Of a stretch of 64,000 nt of DNA, positions 40,853-48,783 are shown in pieces (the first letter of the stretch is position 1; the number at the start of each line of letters is the position of its first letter). The notes under the pieces were generated by a model. It did not search any database and had not been told where the DNA came from. It worked only from the letters and a program-made list of their open reading frames with translations. The stretch covers positions 163,394 through 227,393 of the forward strand of contig BMVA01000010.1 in assembly GCA_014650475.1 (NCBI GenBank). Reading direction: 5' to 3'. The stretch is from Streptomyces albogriseolus (GTDB lineage: Bacteria > Actinomycetota > Actinomycetes > Streptomycetales > Streptomycetaceae). The position numbers were made by a program, and so were the translations under genes.

Positions 40853-41500
40853 GTGACCGCGACGACCGAGACCCCCGTGACGCGCAAGGCGCCCCGGCCC
40901 CGCGCCGACGCCCTGCGCAACCGGGAGCGGATCGTCGCCGCCGCCCGCGAGATGTTCGTCGAGTTCGGGTGTGAGGTGCCCCTCGACGAGGTCGCCCGCC
41001 GGGCCGGCGTCGGCAATGCCACGGTGTACCGCAACTTCCCCGACCGCGACGCGCTCGTGCGCGAGGTCGTCTGCTCCGTCATGGACCGTACGGTGCGGGC
41101 GGCCGAGCAGGCGCTGAACGAGACCGGGGACGCCTTCGAGGCGCTGGAGCGCTTCGCGCACGCGGCCGCCGACGAGCGGATCAGCGCGCTCTGCCCGATG
41201 ATCTCCAGCACCTTCGACCAGAGCCATCCCGACCTGGAGGATGCGCGGCGGCGCGTCGAGAGCCTCGTCGTCCAGCTGATGGACCGTGCCCGGGCGGCCG
41301 GCCAGCTGCGGGACGACGTGGAGTACGGCGACCTGCTGGTGGGCGTCGCGCAGCTGAGCCGGCCCCCGGCCGGCACCGGCTGCATGAGCGCCGACCGCTT
41401 CGTCCACCGCCATCTCCAGCTGTTCCTGGACGGGATGCGGGCGCCTGCCCGGTCCGTTCTGCCGGGTTCGGCCGTGACCGTGGAGGATCTGCGCCGCTGA
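40853..41500 (+). CDS. TetR-family repressor of the adjacent efflux gene
   Basis: 215 residues from GTG after GGAGGAG. The helix-turn-helix (~25-70) reads RERIVAAAREMFVEFGCEVPLDEVARRAGVGNATVYRNFPDRDAL. The C-terminal half is the ligand/dimer domain. It precedes a DHA2-type multidrug exporter by 147 bp in the same direction, the usual repressor-pump pair. Two identical palindromes upstream are candidate operators. Confidence 0.88.
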   Translation: MTATTETPVTRKAPRPRADALRNRERIVAAAREMFVEFGCEVPLDEVARRAGVGNATVYRNFPDRDALVREVVCSVMDRTVRAAEQALNETGDAFEALERFAHAAADERISALCPMISSTFDQSHPDLEDARRRVESLVVQLMDRARAAGQLRDDVEYGDLLVGVAQLSRPPAGTGCMSADRFVHRHLQLFLDGMRAPARSVLPGSAVTVEDLRR

Positions 41501-41647
41501 GCCACTCCTGACTCCCTCAGGCCGCCCGTCCTGATCACGGGCAACGGTGTGGACGGCCGTCGACGGGGACGCGCCGTTACCCGAACACGCCCGATTTTTC
41601 GTTACTCACACGTTCATTCCCTTACAAGTCCCGAAGTGGGTACCCCC

Positions 41648-43204
41648 ATGTCTGAAACAGTCTCTCCGGCCGGAAAGGCCCCGGGCCGCGCCGATGCCGG
41701 CGGTCCGGACGCCAACCGCTGGAAAGCGCTCGTCTTCATCGCGATCGCCCAGCTGATGGTCGTCCTGGACGCCACCATCGTGAACATCGCCCTGCCCTCG
41801 GCCCAGCAGGACCTCGGCATCTCGGACGGCAACCGCCAGTGGGTGGTCACCGCCTACGCCCTGGCCTTCGGCGGTCTGCTGCTGTTCGGCGGCCGGATAG
41901 CCGATCTGTGGGGGCGCAAGCGGGCCTTCGTGGTCGGTCTTGGCGGCTTCGCGCTGGCGTCCGCGCTGGGCGGCGCGGCCACCAACGAGGCCATGATGTT
42001 CGGCGCCCGCGCACTCCAGGGCGCGTTCGGCGCGCTGCTCGCGCCCGCCGCGCTGTCGCTGCTCGCGGTGATGTTCACCGACGGCAAGGAGCGCGCCAAG
42101 GCGTTCGGCATCTACGGCGCGATCGCCGGTGGCGGCGGCGCCGTCGGCCTGATCCTCGGCGGCTTCCTCACCGAGTACCTGGACTGGCGCTGGACGTTCT
42201 TCGTGAACATCCCGTTCGCCGTCGTCGCCGCGGCCGGCGCGTACTTCGTCGTCCGTGAGCCCGCGGGCGGCCGCAACCGCTCCCCGCTGGACGTCCCCGG
42301 CGTGGTCCTGTCCACCCTGGGCCTGGTCGCGCTGGTCTACGGCTTCACCCGCGCCGAGTCCGAGGGCTGGAGCGACTCCGTCACGATCGCCATGTTCGTC
42401 GCCTCGGCCGTGCTGCTCGCCGCGTTCGTGGCCGTCGAGGCGCGGGTCAAGGCGCCGCTGCTGCCGCTGCGCGTGATCACCGAGCGCAACCGCGGCGGGG
42501 TCTATCTGTCGCTGGGTCTGGCGATCATCGCGATGTTCGGCCTGTTCCTCTTCCTCACCTACTACCTCCAGGTCGTGAAGGGGTACTCGCCGGTGAAGAC
42601 CGGCTTCGCCTTCCTGCCGATGATCGCGGGCATGATCACGGGCTCCACCCAGATCGGCACCCGGCTGATGACCCGGGTCGCGCCCCGTCTGCTGATGGGC
42701 CCCGGCTTCCTGGTCGCGGCGCTCGGCATGCTGCTGCTGACCCAGCTGGAGATCGGCACCTCGTACGCGGCCGTGCTGCTGCCGGGCATGCTGCTGCTCG
42801 GCCTCGGTATGGGTACGGCGTTCATGCCGGCCATGTCGCTGGCCACCCTGGGCGTCGAGCCGCGTGACTCCGGTGTCGCCTCCGCGATGGTCAACACCTC
42901 GCAGCAGGTGGGCGGCGCGATCGGCACGGCCCTGCTGAACACGATCGCCGCCTCCGCCACCACCGCCTACGTCGCCGACCACATCGGCGGCGCCTCGGGC
43001 CGGGCCCAGCAGCAGCTGGTCCAGCTCCAGGGACAGGTGCAGGGCTACACCAGCGCCATCTGGTTCGCGGTCGGGATCCTGGTGGCGGCCGCGGTCATCG
43101 CCCTGACCCTGATCAACGCGGGCCGTCCGGGCACCACGGCGGTCGCCGGGTCCTCCGACGCGGCCATGGAGAACGAGGCCGCCGTGCCGGTGGCCATGCA
43201 CTGA
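41648..43204 (+). CDS. DHA2-family (EmrB/QacA-like) MFS drug exporter
   Basis: 518 residues with ~14 membrane helices. Motifs are LDATIVNIALPSAQQDL (helix 1), DLWGRKRAFVVG (motif A), LQGAFGALLAPAALSLL (motif B), and a motif-C-like GAIAGGGGAVGLILGGFLTE. It probably exports a drug or secondary metabolite by proton antiport across the cytoplasmic membrane. ATG 41648. Likely controlled by the TetR gene upstream. Ends at a hairpin facing the convergent MarR gene. Confidence 0.9.
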   Translation: MSETVSPAGKAPGRADAGGPDANRWKALVFIAIAQLMVVLDATIVNIALPSAQQDLGISDGNRQWVVTAYALAFGGLLLFGGRIADLWGRKRAFVVGLGGFALASALGGAATNEAMMFGARALQGAFGALLAPAALSLLAVMFTDGKERAKAFGIYGAIAGGGGAVGLILGGFLTEYLDWRWTFFVNIPFAVVAAAGAYFVVREPAGGRNRSPLDVPGVVLSTLGLVALVYGFTRAESEGWSDSVTIAMFVASAVLLAAFVAVEARVKAPLLPLRVITERNRGGVYLSLGLAIIAMFGLFLFLTYYLQVVKGYSPVKTGFAFLPMIAGMITGSTQIGTRLMTRVAPRLLMGPGFLVAALGMLLLTQLEIGTSYAAVLLPGMLLLGLGMGTAFMPAMSLATLGVEPRDSGVASAMVNTSQQVGGAIGTALLNTIAASATTAYVADHIGGASGRAQQQLVQLQGQVQGYTSAIWFAVGILVAAAVIALTLINAGRPGTTAVAGSSDAAMENEAAVPVAMH

Positions 43205-43238
43205 CCTGGCCCGCCTCCCCGGCCACCCGTGCGGGAGG

Positions 43239-43257
43239 GGAAGGGGACGCCCCTTCC
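43239..43257. terminator. Short hairpin between MFS and MarR genes
   Basis: GGAAGGGG-ACG-CCCCTTCC lies between the ends of two convergent genes. Confidence 0.65.
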
Positions 43258-43292
43258 GTACGGCTCCCCGGACCTGCCCCGGCTTCGCGGCG

Positions 43293-43811
43293 TCAGCGGA
43301 GCCAGGGCAGGTCCGCACCCGCTTCGCTCGGCTGAAGTCCCTCGGCGACGATCCCCATGATCTCGCCGAGGGACTTCTGCTGTTCCGGGGTGAGCCGGTC
43401 GAACACCGCCTGCCGTACGGCGTCGACGTGGCCCGGCGCGTGGCGGCGCAGCACGTCCACGCCCTCGTCGGTGAGCACGGCGAACTGGCCGCGCTTGTCG
43501 GAGGGGCAGTCCTCCCGGCGCACCCAGCCGTTCTTCTCCAGGCGCGCGACCGCGTGCGACAGGCGCGAGCGGGTGATCTTGGCGTCCTTCGCCAGCTCCG
43601 TCATCCGCAGCCGCCGGCGCGGCGCCTCGGCCAGCTTGACCAGCAGGCCGTAGTAGACGTGCGGCATGCCCGCGTCCCGCTGGAGCTGACGGTCGAGGTG
43701 GTCCTCCAGGAGCGTGGTGGCGTCGACGTACGCACGCCAGACGCGCTGTTCCTCGTCGGTGAGCCAGCGGGGCTCCCCGGCGGCTGCCGATGATGCGGGT
43801 GCCGTGTTCAT
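43293..43811 (-). CDS. MarR-family regulator
   Basis: 172 residues, ATG 43809-43811. The winged helix is clear (LLVKLAEAPRRRLRMTELAKDAKITRSRLSHAVARLEKNGWVRRE, then the wing CPSDKRGQFAVLTDEG). It is divergent from an extradiol dioxygenase gene. MarR proteins beside such enzymes usually respond to aromatic or quinone ligands. Two similar TTGA-N-G-N-TT-N-AA motifs sit in the 140-bp gap and may be its sites. Confidence 0.88.
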   Translation of the reverse strand: MNTAPASSAAAGEPRWLTDEEQRVWRAYVDATTLLEDHLDRQLQRDAGMPHVYYGLLVKLAEAPRRRLRMTELAKDAKITRSRLSHAVARLEKNGWVRREDCPSDKRGQFAVLTDEGVDVLRRHAPGHVDAVRQAVFDRLTPEQQKSLGEIMGIVAEGLQPSEAGADLPWLR

Positions 43812-43836
43812 GCACTCCACTGTACGGGCGCTCTCC

Positions 43837-43889
43837 TTGAAGGTTAAACAAATGAGGCGTACAGTCGTCAGTGAAAGTTGAGAGTTCAA
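43837..43889. promoter_or_regulatory. Candidate MarR boxes between divergent genes
   Basis: TTGAAGGTTAAA (43837-43848) and TTGAGAGTTCAA (43878-43889) share a TTGA-xGx-TTxAA pattern; the second is palindromic at its ends. They lie between the MarR gene and the dioxygenase gene. Confidence 0.4.
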
Positions 43890-43951
43890 GTATGGTGCCC
43901 GCGTGAGACGCCCAGGGCGCGTCGCGAGAGCCGCAGGAAGGAGTCGCCGTC

Positions 43952-44737
43952 ATGACCGCCGCCACTCAGGAGCGCATGCCGGCGCTCTACCTCAGCCACG
44001 GCGCCCCGCCCCTGGCCGACGACCCCGTCTGGCCCGGCGAGCTGGCCGCCTGGTCCGCGGACCTGCCCCGCCCCAAGGCGATCCTCGTCGTCTCCGCCCA
44101 CTGGGAGGAGGCCCCGCTCGCCCTCGGCGCCACGGAGACCGTCCCGCTGGTCTACGACTTCTGGGGCTTCCCCGAGCACTACTACCGGGTGACCTACCCC
44201 GCCCCCGGCGCCCCCGAGCTCGCCGAGTCCGTGCGCAAGCTGCTGCGCGCCCCCGGCACCCCCGTCCAGGACGTCCCCGACCGGGGCCTGGACCACGGCG
44301 CCTACGTCCCGCTCGTCGAGATGTACCCGGACGCCGACGTCCCCGTCCTCCAGGTGTCCATGCCGACCCTCGACCCCGTGAAGCTGATGGAAATCGGCCG
44401 CCGCCTCGCGCCGCTGCGCGACGAGGGCGTGCTGATCCTCGGTTCCGGCTTCTTCACCCACAACCTCGCCGCGCTGCGCCAGGGCGGCATCCCCGCCTGG
44501 TCGGCCGAGTTCGACGCGTGGGGCAGGGAGGCGCTTCAGGCGCGGGACGTGGACGCGCTGCTCGACTTCACCCGCAAGTCCCCGGCCGGCCGGCTCGCCC
44601 ACCCGCGCACCGAGCACTTCGCCCCGCTCTTCGTCACCATGGGCGCCGCCGACGCGGCCGGCGAGCTCGGGGAACAGAAGTCCGTGATCGACGGGTTCTG
44701 GATGGGGCTGGCCAAGCGGTCGGTGCAGTTCGGCTGA
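43952..44737 (+). CDS. DODA/LigB-type extradiol ring-cleavage dioxygenase
   Basis: 261 residues. Conserved LigB-superfamily blocks are LYLSHGAPPLADDP, VVSAHWEEAP, EHYYRVTYPAPGAPELA and DHGAYVPLVEMYPDADVPVLQVSMP, whose His residues ligate the active-site metal. DODA-type enzymes open catechol rings; bacterial YgiD-like members use DOPA-like or unknown substrates. ATG 43952. It is divergently paired with a MarR regulator, which suggests induction by an aromatic compound. Confidence 0.88.
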   Translation: MTAATQERMPALYLSHGAPPLADDPVWPGELAAWSADLPRPKAILVVSAHWEEAPLALGATETVPLVYDFWGFPEHYYRVTYPAPGAPELAESVRKLLRAPGTPVQDVPDRGLDHGAYVPLVEMYPDADVPVLQVSMPTLDPVKLMEIGRRLAPLRDEGVLILGSGFFTHNLAALRQGGIPAWSAEFDAWGREALQARDVDALLDFTRKSPAGRLAHPRTEHFAPLFVTMGAADAAGELGEQKSVIDGFWMGLAKRSVQFG

Positions 44738-44753
44738 GGGCCGCCGCGGGTCC

Positions 44754-44797
44754 GGAGCTGTGACCGGAGGCTGCGCCCCCCCCCGCGTCACAGCTCC
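44754..44797. terminator. Stem-loop overlapping the 3' end of the GNAT gene
   Basis: GGAGCTGTGAC (44754-44764) pairs with GTCACAGCTCC (44787-44797). The right arm includes the acetyltransferase stop and last codons. It separates convergent genes. Confidence 0.8.
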
Positions 44798-45306
44798 TTC
44801 TCGTGCCAGGCCACGTCCCACCAGCGGCCGAACTTGTGACCCACCTCGCGGTACGTGCCGACGTGCCGGAAGCCGAACCGCTCGTGCAGCCGCGTCGAGG
44901 CGGCGTTCGGCTGGGCGACGCCCGCGTAGGCGCGGTGCAGGCCCTCGTCCGCCAGGGCGTCGAAAAGGGCCTGGTAGAGCAGGGTGCCGATGCCGCGCCG
45001 GCCGGCGTCCGGGGCGACGTACACCGTCGTCTCCACGGACGTCGCGTACGCGGGCTTGGGGCGGAACGGGCTGGACGTGGCGTACCCCAGGACGCGGCCC
45101 GTCCCGGCGGCCGTGGCAACCATCAGGCGGTGGGGGCCGTCTACCGGGTGGGAGAGCAGCCAGGGGCGTCGCTCCGTCGGAGTGAACGGCTCGGTGTCGA
45201 ACGTGACGGCCGTCTCACGTACGTAGTGGTTGTAGAGGTCGGTGAGGGCCACGAGGTCGCCCTCGCCTCCCGGCCTGACCTGCACCTCTGCATGCTCCGA
45301 CGGCAT
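44788..45306 (-). CDS. GNAT acetyltransferase, phosphinothricin-acetyltransferase-like
   Basis: 172 residues. It has a PAT/Bar-like layout: VRPGGEGDLVALTDLYNHYVRETAVTFDTEP at the start, acetyl-CoA loop APDAGRRGIGTLLYQALFDALADEGLHRAYAGVAQPNAAS, then HERFGFRHVGTYREVGHKFGRWWDVAWHEKEL. Such enzymes acetylate phosphinothricin, methionine sulfone/sulfoximine or related amines. The true substrate is not certain. ATG 45306. Divergent from hrdD. Confidence 0.85.
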   Translation of the reverse strand: MPSEHAEVQVRPGGEGDLVALTDLYNHYVRETAVTFDTEPFTPTERRPWLLSHPVDGPHRLMVATAAGTGRVLGYATSSPFRPKPAYATSVETTVYVAPDAGRRGIGTLLYQALFDALADEGLHRAYAGVAQPNAASTRLHERFGFRHVGTYREVGHKFGRWWDVAWHEKEL

Positions 45307-45500
45307 CGCACCTCCCTGCGTGGCCGGACAGGGTACTGCATGATCAGAAAAATCGGGGGACGGGTTGGGAATTCTGTCCTGATTCCAGTCGTTGTTTCCT
45401 ACGGATGCGGGCACCCGAGCAGAGTCCGGAAGGGACCCTGAACACCGTGCCGAGTGTCCACAGGACCACCCGCTGACCTCACCATCGCAAGGGAGCACGC

Positions 45501-46499
45501 ATGGCAACCCGTGCCGTCGCCCGTCGTCAGTCCGCCTCCGGCGAGACGGCCGACGCGGCAAGCAGTGTTCGCGCCCATGGCGGCGAGATCGCCGATCGCG
45601 ACCTGGTCGGCATGTACCTCGACGAAATCGCGCGCACGCCGCTGCTCGACGCCGCCAAGGAGGTCGAGCTGTCCCAGATCATCGAAGCGGGTGTGTTCGC
45701 ACGACAGATCCTCGACGGCCTCGAGGAGAACAAGGCCGGAGCCACCCCCGAGGAGCTCCAGGCCCTGGTCGACGAGAGCGAGCGGGCGAAGGACGTCTTC
45801 ATCCGTTCCAACCTCCGCCTGGTCGTCGCCGTCGCCCGCCGGTACCCGCGCAGCGGCCTGCCGCTGCTCGACCTGATCCAGGAGGGCAACGCCGGCCTGG
45901 TCCGCGCGGTCGAGAAGTTCGACTACCGCAAGGGCTTCAAGTTCTCGACGTACGCCACCTGGTGGATCCGGCAGGCCATCACCCGGTCCATAGCCGACCA
46001 GTCGCGCACCATCCGTCTGCCCGTCCACCTGGTGGAGGAGCTGGGCCGGATACGCCGTGTGCAGCGCGAGTTCAACCGTGAGCACGGCCGTGACGCCGAG
46101 CCCGCGGAGATCGCCGCCGAGCTCGGCTCCACGCCGGAGCGCGTCACCGACGTGCTCGACTGGGCGCGTGACCCGGTCTCGCTGAACATGTCGGTGGACG
46201 ACGAGGGCGAGACCCAGTTCGGCGACCTCCTGGAGGACACCTCCGCGGTGTCGCCGGAGCAGTCCGTGATGACGCTGCTGCGCAGCGAGGAGCTGGACGA
46301 CCTGATCGGCCGCCTCGACCAGCGCACGGCCTCCATCATCAAGATGCGTTACGGCATCGAGGACGGCCGGGAGCGCACGCTGACCGAGGTCGGCAAGGAG
46401 CACGGCCTGACGCGCGAGCGCATCCGCCAGATCGAGAAGCACGCGTTGCTGGAGCTGAAGAAGCTGGCCCGCTCCACCGGGTTCGACGCGGCGGCGTGA
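45501..46499 (+). CDS. hrdD: Sigma factor HrdD (sigma-70 family, group 2)
   Basis: 332 residues, the same length as HrdD of S. coelicolor, and the start MATRAVARRQSASGETAD matches what I recall. Region 1.2 (DLVGMYLDEIARTPLLDA), regions 2.3-2.4 (FSTYATWWIRQAITRSIADQ), region 3 (LPVHLVEELGRIRRV) and region 4.2 (LTEVGKEHGLTRERIRQIEKHAL) are complete. It lacks the long N-terminal domain of HrdB. HrdD is a non-essential principal-like sigma factor. RBS AAGGGAG precedes the ATG. Two hairpins follow. Confidence 0.93.
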   Translation: MATRAVARRQSASGETADAASSVRAHGGEIADRDLVGMYLDEIARTPLLDAAKEVELSQIIEAGVFARQILDGLEENKAGATPEELQALVDESERAKDVFIRSNLRLVVAVARRYPRSGLPLLDLIQEGNAGLVRAVEKFDYRKGFKFSTYATWWIRQAITRSIADQSRTIRLPVHLVEELGRIRRVQREFNREHGRDAEPAEIAAELGSTPERVTDVLDWARDPVSLNMSVDDEGETQFGDLLEDTSAVSPEQSVMTLLRSEELDDLIGRLDQRTASIIKMRYGIEDGRERTLTEVGKEHGLTRERIRQIEKHALLELKKLARSTGFDAAA

Positions 46500-46510
46500 C
46501 GGGAGCTTCC

Positions 46511-46529
46511 GTCCGCCGGCGCGGCGGAC
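46511..46529 (+). terminator. First hairpin after hrdD
   Basis: GTCCGCC-GGCGC-GGCGGAC, 11 nt after the hrdD stop. Confidence 0.6.
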
Positions 46530-46572
46530 CGCCCCCATGGGCGCGCACCGGCCGTCCCGCGTGACGGCCGGG

Positions 46573-46601
46573 GCCCGCGCCGTCGGATGAGAGGCGCGGG
46601 C
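46573..46601 (+). terminator. Second hairpin after hrdD
   Basis: GCCCGCGCC (46573-46581) pairs with GGCGCGGGC (46593-46601) around an 11-nt loop. Confidence 0.65.
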
Positions 46602-46917
46602 CGCGTGCGCCGGGTGGCGGAAGACCGTGCAAACATGGCCGTTCCCCGCCGCTTCAACCCGCTGGGGCCAGGGAACAAGACGTGAGAACCCAGTAGTCGG
46701 AAGGCCTCGGGGCCCTGTGCCCCCGGGCCGGCCCACGCGCCACGTCCCGACGCACCACCCCCCCGGCGCCGGGACTTCCCAGGCCGGGTCCGGCGCCTGT
46801 CCCCCCGGGCGCCGGGCCCGGCTCTTTCCGTGCCCGGTACGGTCTCCCGACCCGAGGACGCGGGGCCGCGCCGACAGCGGGTCACCCCGGACCTGAACCC
46901 CGGGGTGGCCCGCCAGA

Positions 46918-46932
46918 TGGCAGATTGTGCCA
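46918..46932. promoter_or_regulatory. Small dyad upstream of TetR gene
   Basis: TGGCA-N5-TGCCA lies 21 nt before the likely GTG start at 46954, a plausible autoregulatory site. Confidence 0.35.
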
Positions 46933-46953
46933 CATGGGCATAGCCTGCCGAAG

Positions 46954-47667
46954 GTGAGCAGCACCACCCCGACGCCGCCCCCGCCGTTTCCCGAAGACCC
47001 GGCTGCCGACGGCTCGTTGACCGAACGGCGCAAGGCGCAGACCCGCCTCCACATCGCCCGCACCGCCGCCGGGCTCTTCATCCGTAACGGCCTGCGCGCC
47101 ACCCGCGCCGAGGACATCGCCCACGCGGCAGGCGTCGCCCCGCGCACCTTCTACCGGTACTTCCCCACCAAGGAGGAGGCCATCGGCCCCCTCTACGCGC
47201 TCGGCGCCCGGCGCTGGGTGGACAGGGTCCGCACCGCCCCCGCCGTCACACCCCTGCCGCGCGTGCTGGAGGAGGCCGCCCGGCACACCCTCACCCCCGG
47301 CCTCGGGGTCGCCGAGGAGTCCTGGAACTGGGTCCGCACCCTCATCCGGCTCGCGGCGGACAACCCCGCGCTCGGCAGGGTGTGGGCGGAGGCCTGCCGC
47401 GCCTCGGAACGGGAGCTGGCGGAGGCGCTGGCCCACCGCCTGACCGGCGGCCGGCCCCCGCGGCCGGACGGCGACGTCGCCGCCCGCAGCCGCCTGTGCT
47501 TCGCCGCGGCCGTCGCCGGCGCCGCCGTCCGCACCGCCATGGAGAGCTGGGCGGCGGGCGACGGCCCCGCGGAGGGCCCGGACGGCCCCGCCGAGCTGGC
47601 GGCCGCCAACCTGGCCGCACTGCGGGACTTCCCGTGGGACACGGTGGTGCCGACGCGGGAGGGGTGA
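46954..47667 (+). CDS. TetR-family regulator (SCO3201-like position)
   Basis: 237 residues from GTG 46954; an in-frame TTG at 46927 would add nine residues. The helix-turn-helix is ERRKAQTRLHIARTAAGLFIRNGLRATRAEDIAHAAGVAPRTFYRYFPTKEEAI. The C-terminal ligand domain is Ala/Glu-rich. It follows hrdD and precedes a WYL regulator and MFS gene, the order I recall for S. coelicolor SCO3202-SCO3199, where SCO3201 affects antibiotic production and development when overexpressed. The target here is unknown. Confidence 0.83.
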   Translation: MSSTTPTPPPPFPEDPAADGSLTERRKAQTRLHIARTAAGLFIRNGLRATRAEDIAHAAGVAPRTFYRYFPTKEEAIGPLYALGARRWVDRVRTAPAVTPLPRVLEEAARHTLTPGLGVAEESWNWVRTLIRLAADNPALGRVWAEACRASERELAEALAHRLTGGRPPRPDGDVAARSRLCFAAAVAGAAVRTAMESWAAGDGPAEGPDGPAELAAANLAALRDFPWDTVVPTREG

Positions 47668-47737
47668 GGGACGCACCTCAGGTGAGGGACGCGTCTCAAG
47701 GGACGCGCCTCGAGGAACACGCCCCAAGGGACACGCC

Positions 47738-48721
47738 TCAAGGGGACGCTTCCCCGGCGGCGCCCGCCGCGTCGGTCAGCCGGGCGCCCAACGCCCGTGC
47801 CGCCTCCGCCAGTTCCGGCGGCTCCTGGACGGTGAAGGCGTGGCCCATCATGGCCAGGCGCACCGCCGTCCAGTCCTTCGGACCGCTCACCGTCGCACGC
47901 AGCCGGCAGGAGCCCTCGTCCAGCGGCTCGGGCGCGCCCATCCAGTGCGGGAGCCGCGCCGCGACCGTCGCGGCGGGCGCGGCGAACGTGACGACGACCT
48001 CGTACGACTCGTGCGCGCGGTTCATGGACCGGCGCAGGAACTCCGCGGCGCTGCCCGTCGGCAGTTCGCGCGGCGCGAAGCGGGCGCCGGTGGCGAAGGG
48101 GTCGCTGACCCGGTCGACGCGGAAGGTGCGCCAGTCCGCGCGGTCGAGGTCGTAGGCGACCAGGTACCAGCGGCGGCCGGTGGACACCAGCCGGTGCGGT
48201 TCCGTCAGGCGCCGGGACTCGGTGCCGTCGGCGGCGCGGTAGGAGAACCGCAGCCGCTCGTGCCCGGCCACCGTGGACGCCATCGCCGTGAGCGTCTCCG
48301 GGGCGATGGTCGCACCGTCCCCGCTGGTCAGCGGCGTCGTCGCGGCCTGGAGCACGCTGACGCGGTGACGCAGCCTGCCGGGCAGCACCTGCTCCAGTTT
48401 CGCCAGGGCCCGCACCGATGCCTCGTCCACGCCCTCCAGGGCGTGTCCGGCGCCGGCCCGCAGGCCGACCGCGATCGCGACCGCCTCCTCGTCGTCCAGC
48501 ACCAGCGGCGGCATCGCCTTCCCCGCGACCAGCCGGTAGCCGCCGTCCGATCCCATCGTGGCCTGCACGGGATAGCCGAGGTCCCGCAGCCGCTCGATGT
48601 CCCGGCGGACCGTGCGCCGGGAGACACCGAGCCGGTCGGCCAGCTCGCCGCCGGGCCATTCGCGGGGCGTCTGGAGGAGGGAGAGCAACTGGAGCAGCCG
48701 TGCCGGGGTGTCCGTCGTCAT
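47738..48721 (-). CDS. YafY-type regulator with HTH and WYL domains
   Basis: 327 residues. The N-terminal HTH_11 (ARLLQLLSLLQTPREWPGGELADRLGVSRRTVRRDIERLRDLGY) is followed by a WYL domain (~135-220) with RRWYLVAYDLDRADWRTFRVDRV and a WCX-like C-terminal extension. WYL proteins sense ligands or nucleic acid and control nearby genes. It is divergent from an MFS exporter with a 62-bp shared gap, so it probably regulates that pump. ATG 48721. Confidence 0.87.
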   Translation of the reverse strand: MTTDTPARLLQLLSLLQTPREWPGGELADRLGVSRRTVRRDIERLRDLGYPVQATMGSDGGYRLVAGKAMPPLVLDDEEAVAIAVGLRAGAGHALEGVDEASVRALAKLEQVLPGRLRHRVSVLQAATTPLTSGDGATIAPETLTAMASTVAGHERLRFSYRAADGTESRRLTEPHRLVSTGRRWYLVAYDLDRADWRTFRVDRVSDPFATGARFAPRELPTGSAAEFLRRSMNRAHESYEVVVTFAAPAATVAARLPHWMGAPEPLDEGSCRLRATVSGPKDWTAVRLAMMGHAFTVQEPPELAEAARALGARLTDAAGAAGEASP

Positions 48722-48783
48722 GCACCGAGCATGCCTCACCACTAGGACCGGATCTGACCTACTGGGGTTCTAGCGTCACGGAC

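Larger units (their letters stand above)
46500..46953. other. Non-coding gap between hrdD and TetR gene
   Basis: 454 bp without a supported gene. It holds two hairpins for hrdD (46511-46529, 46573-46601) and a small dyad before the TetR start. The middle is GC-rich without codon bias. Confidence 0.6.
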
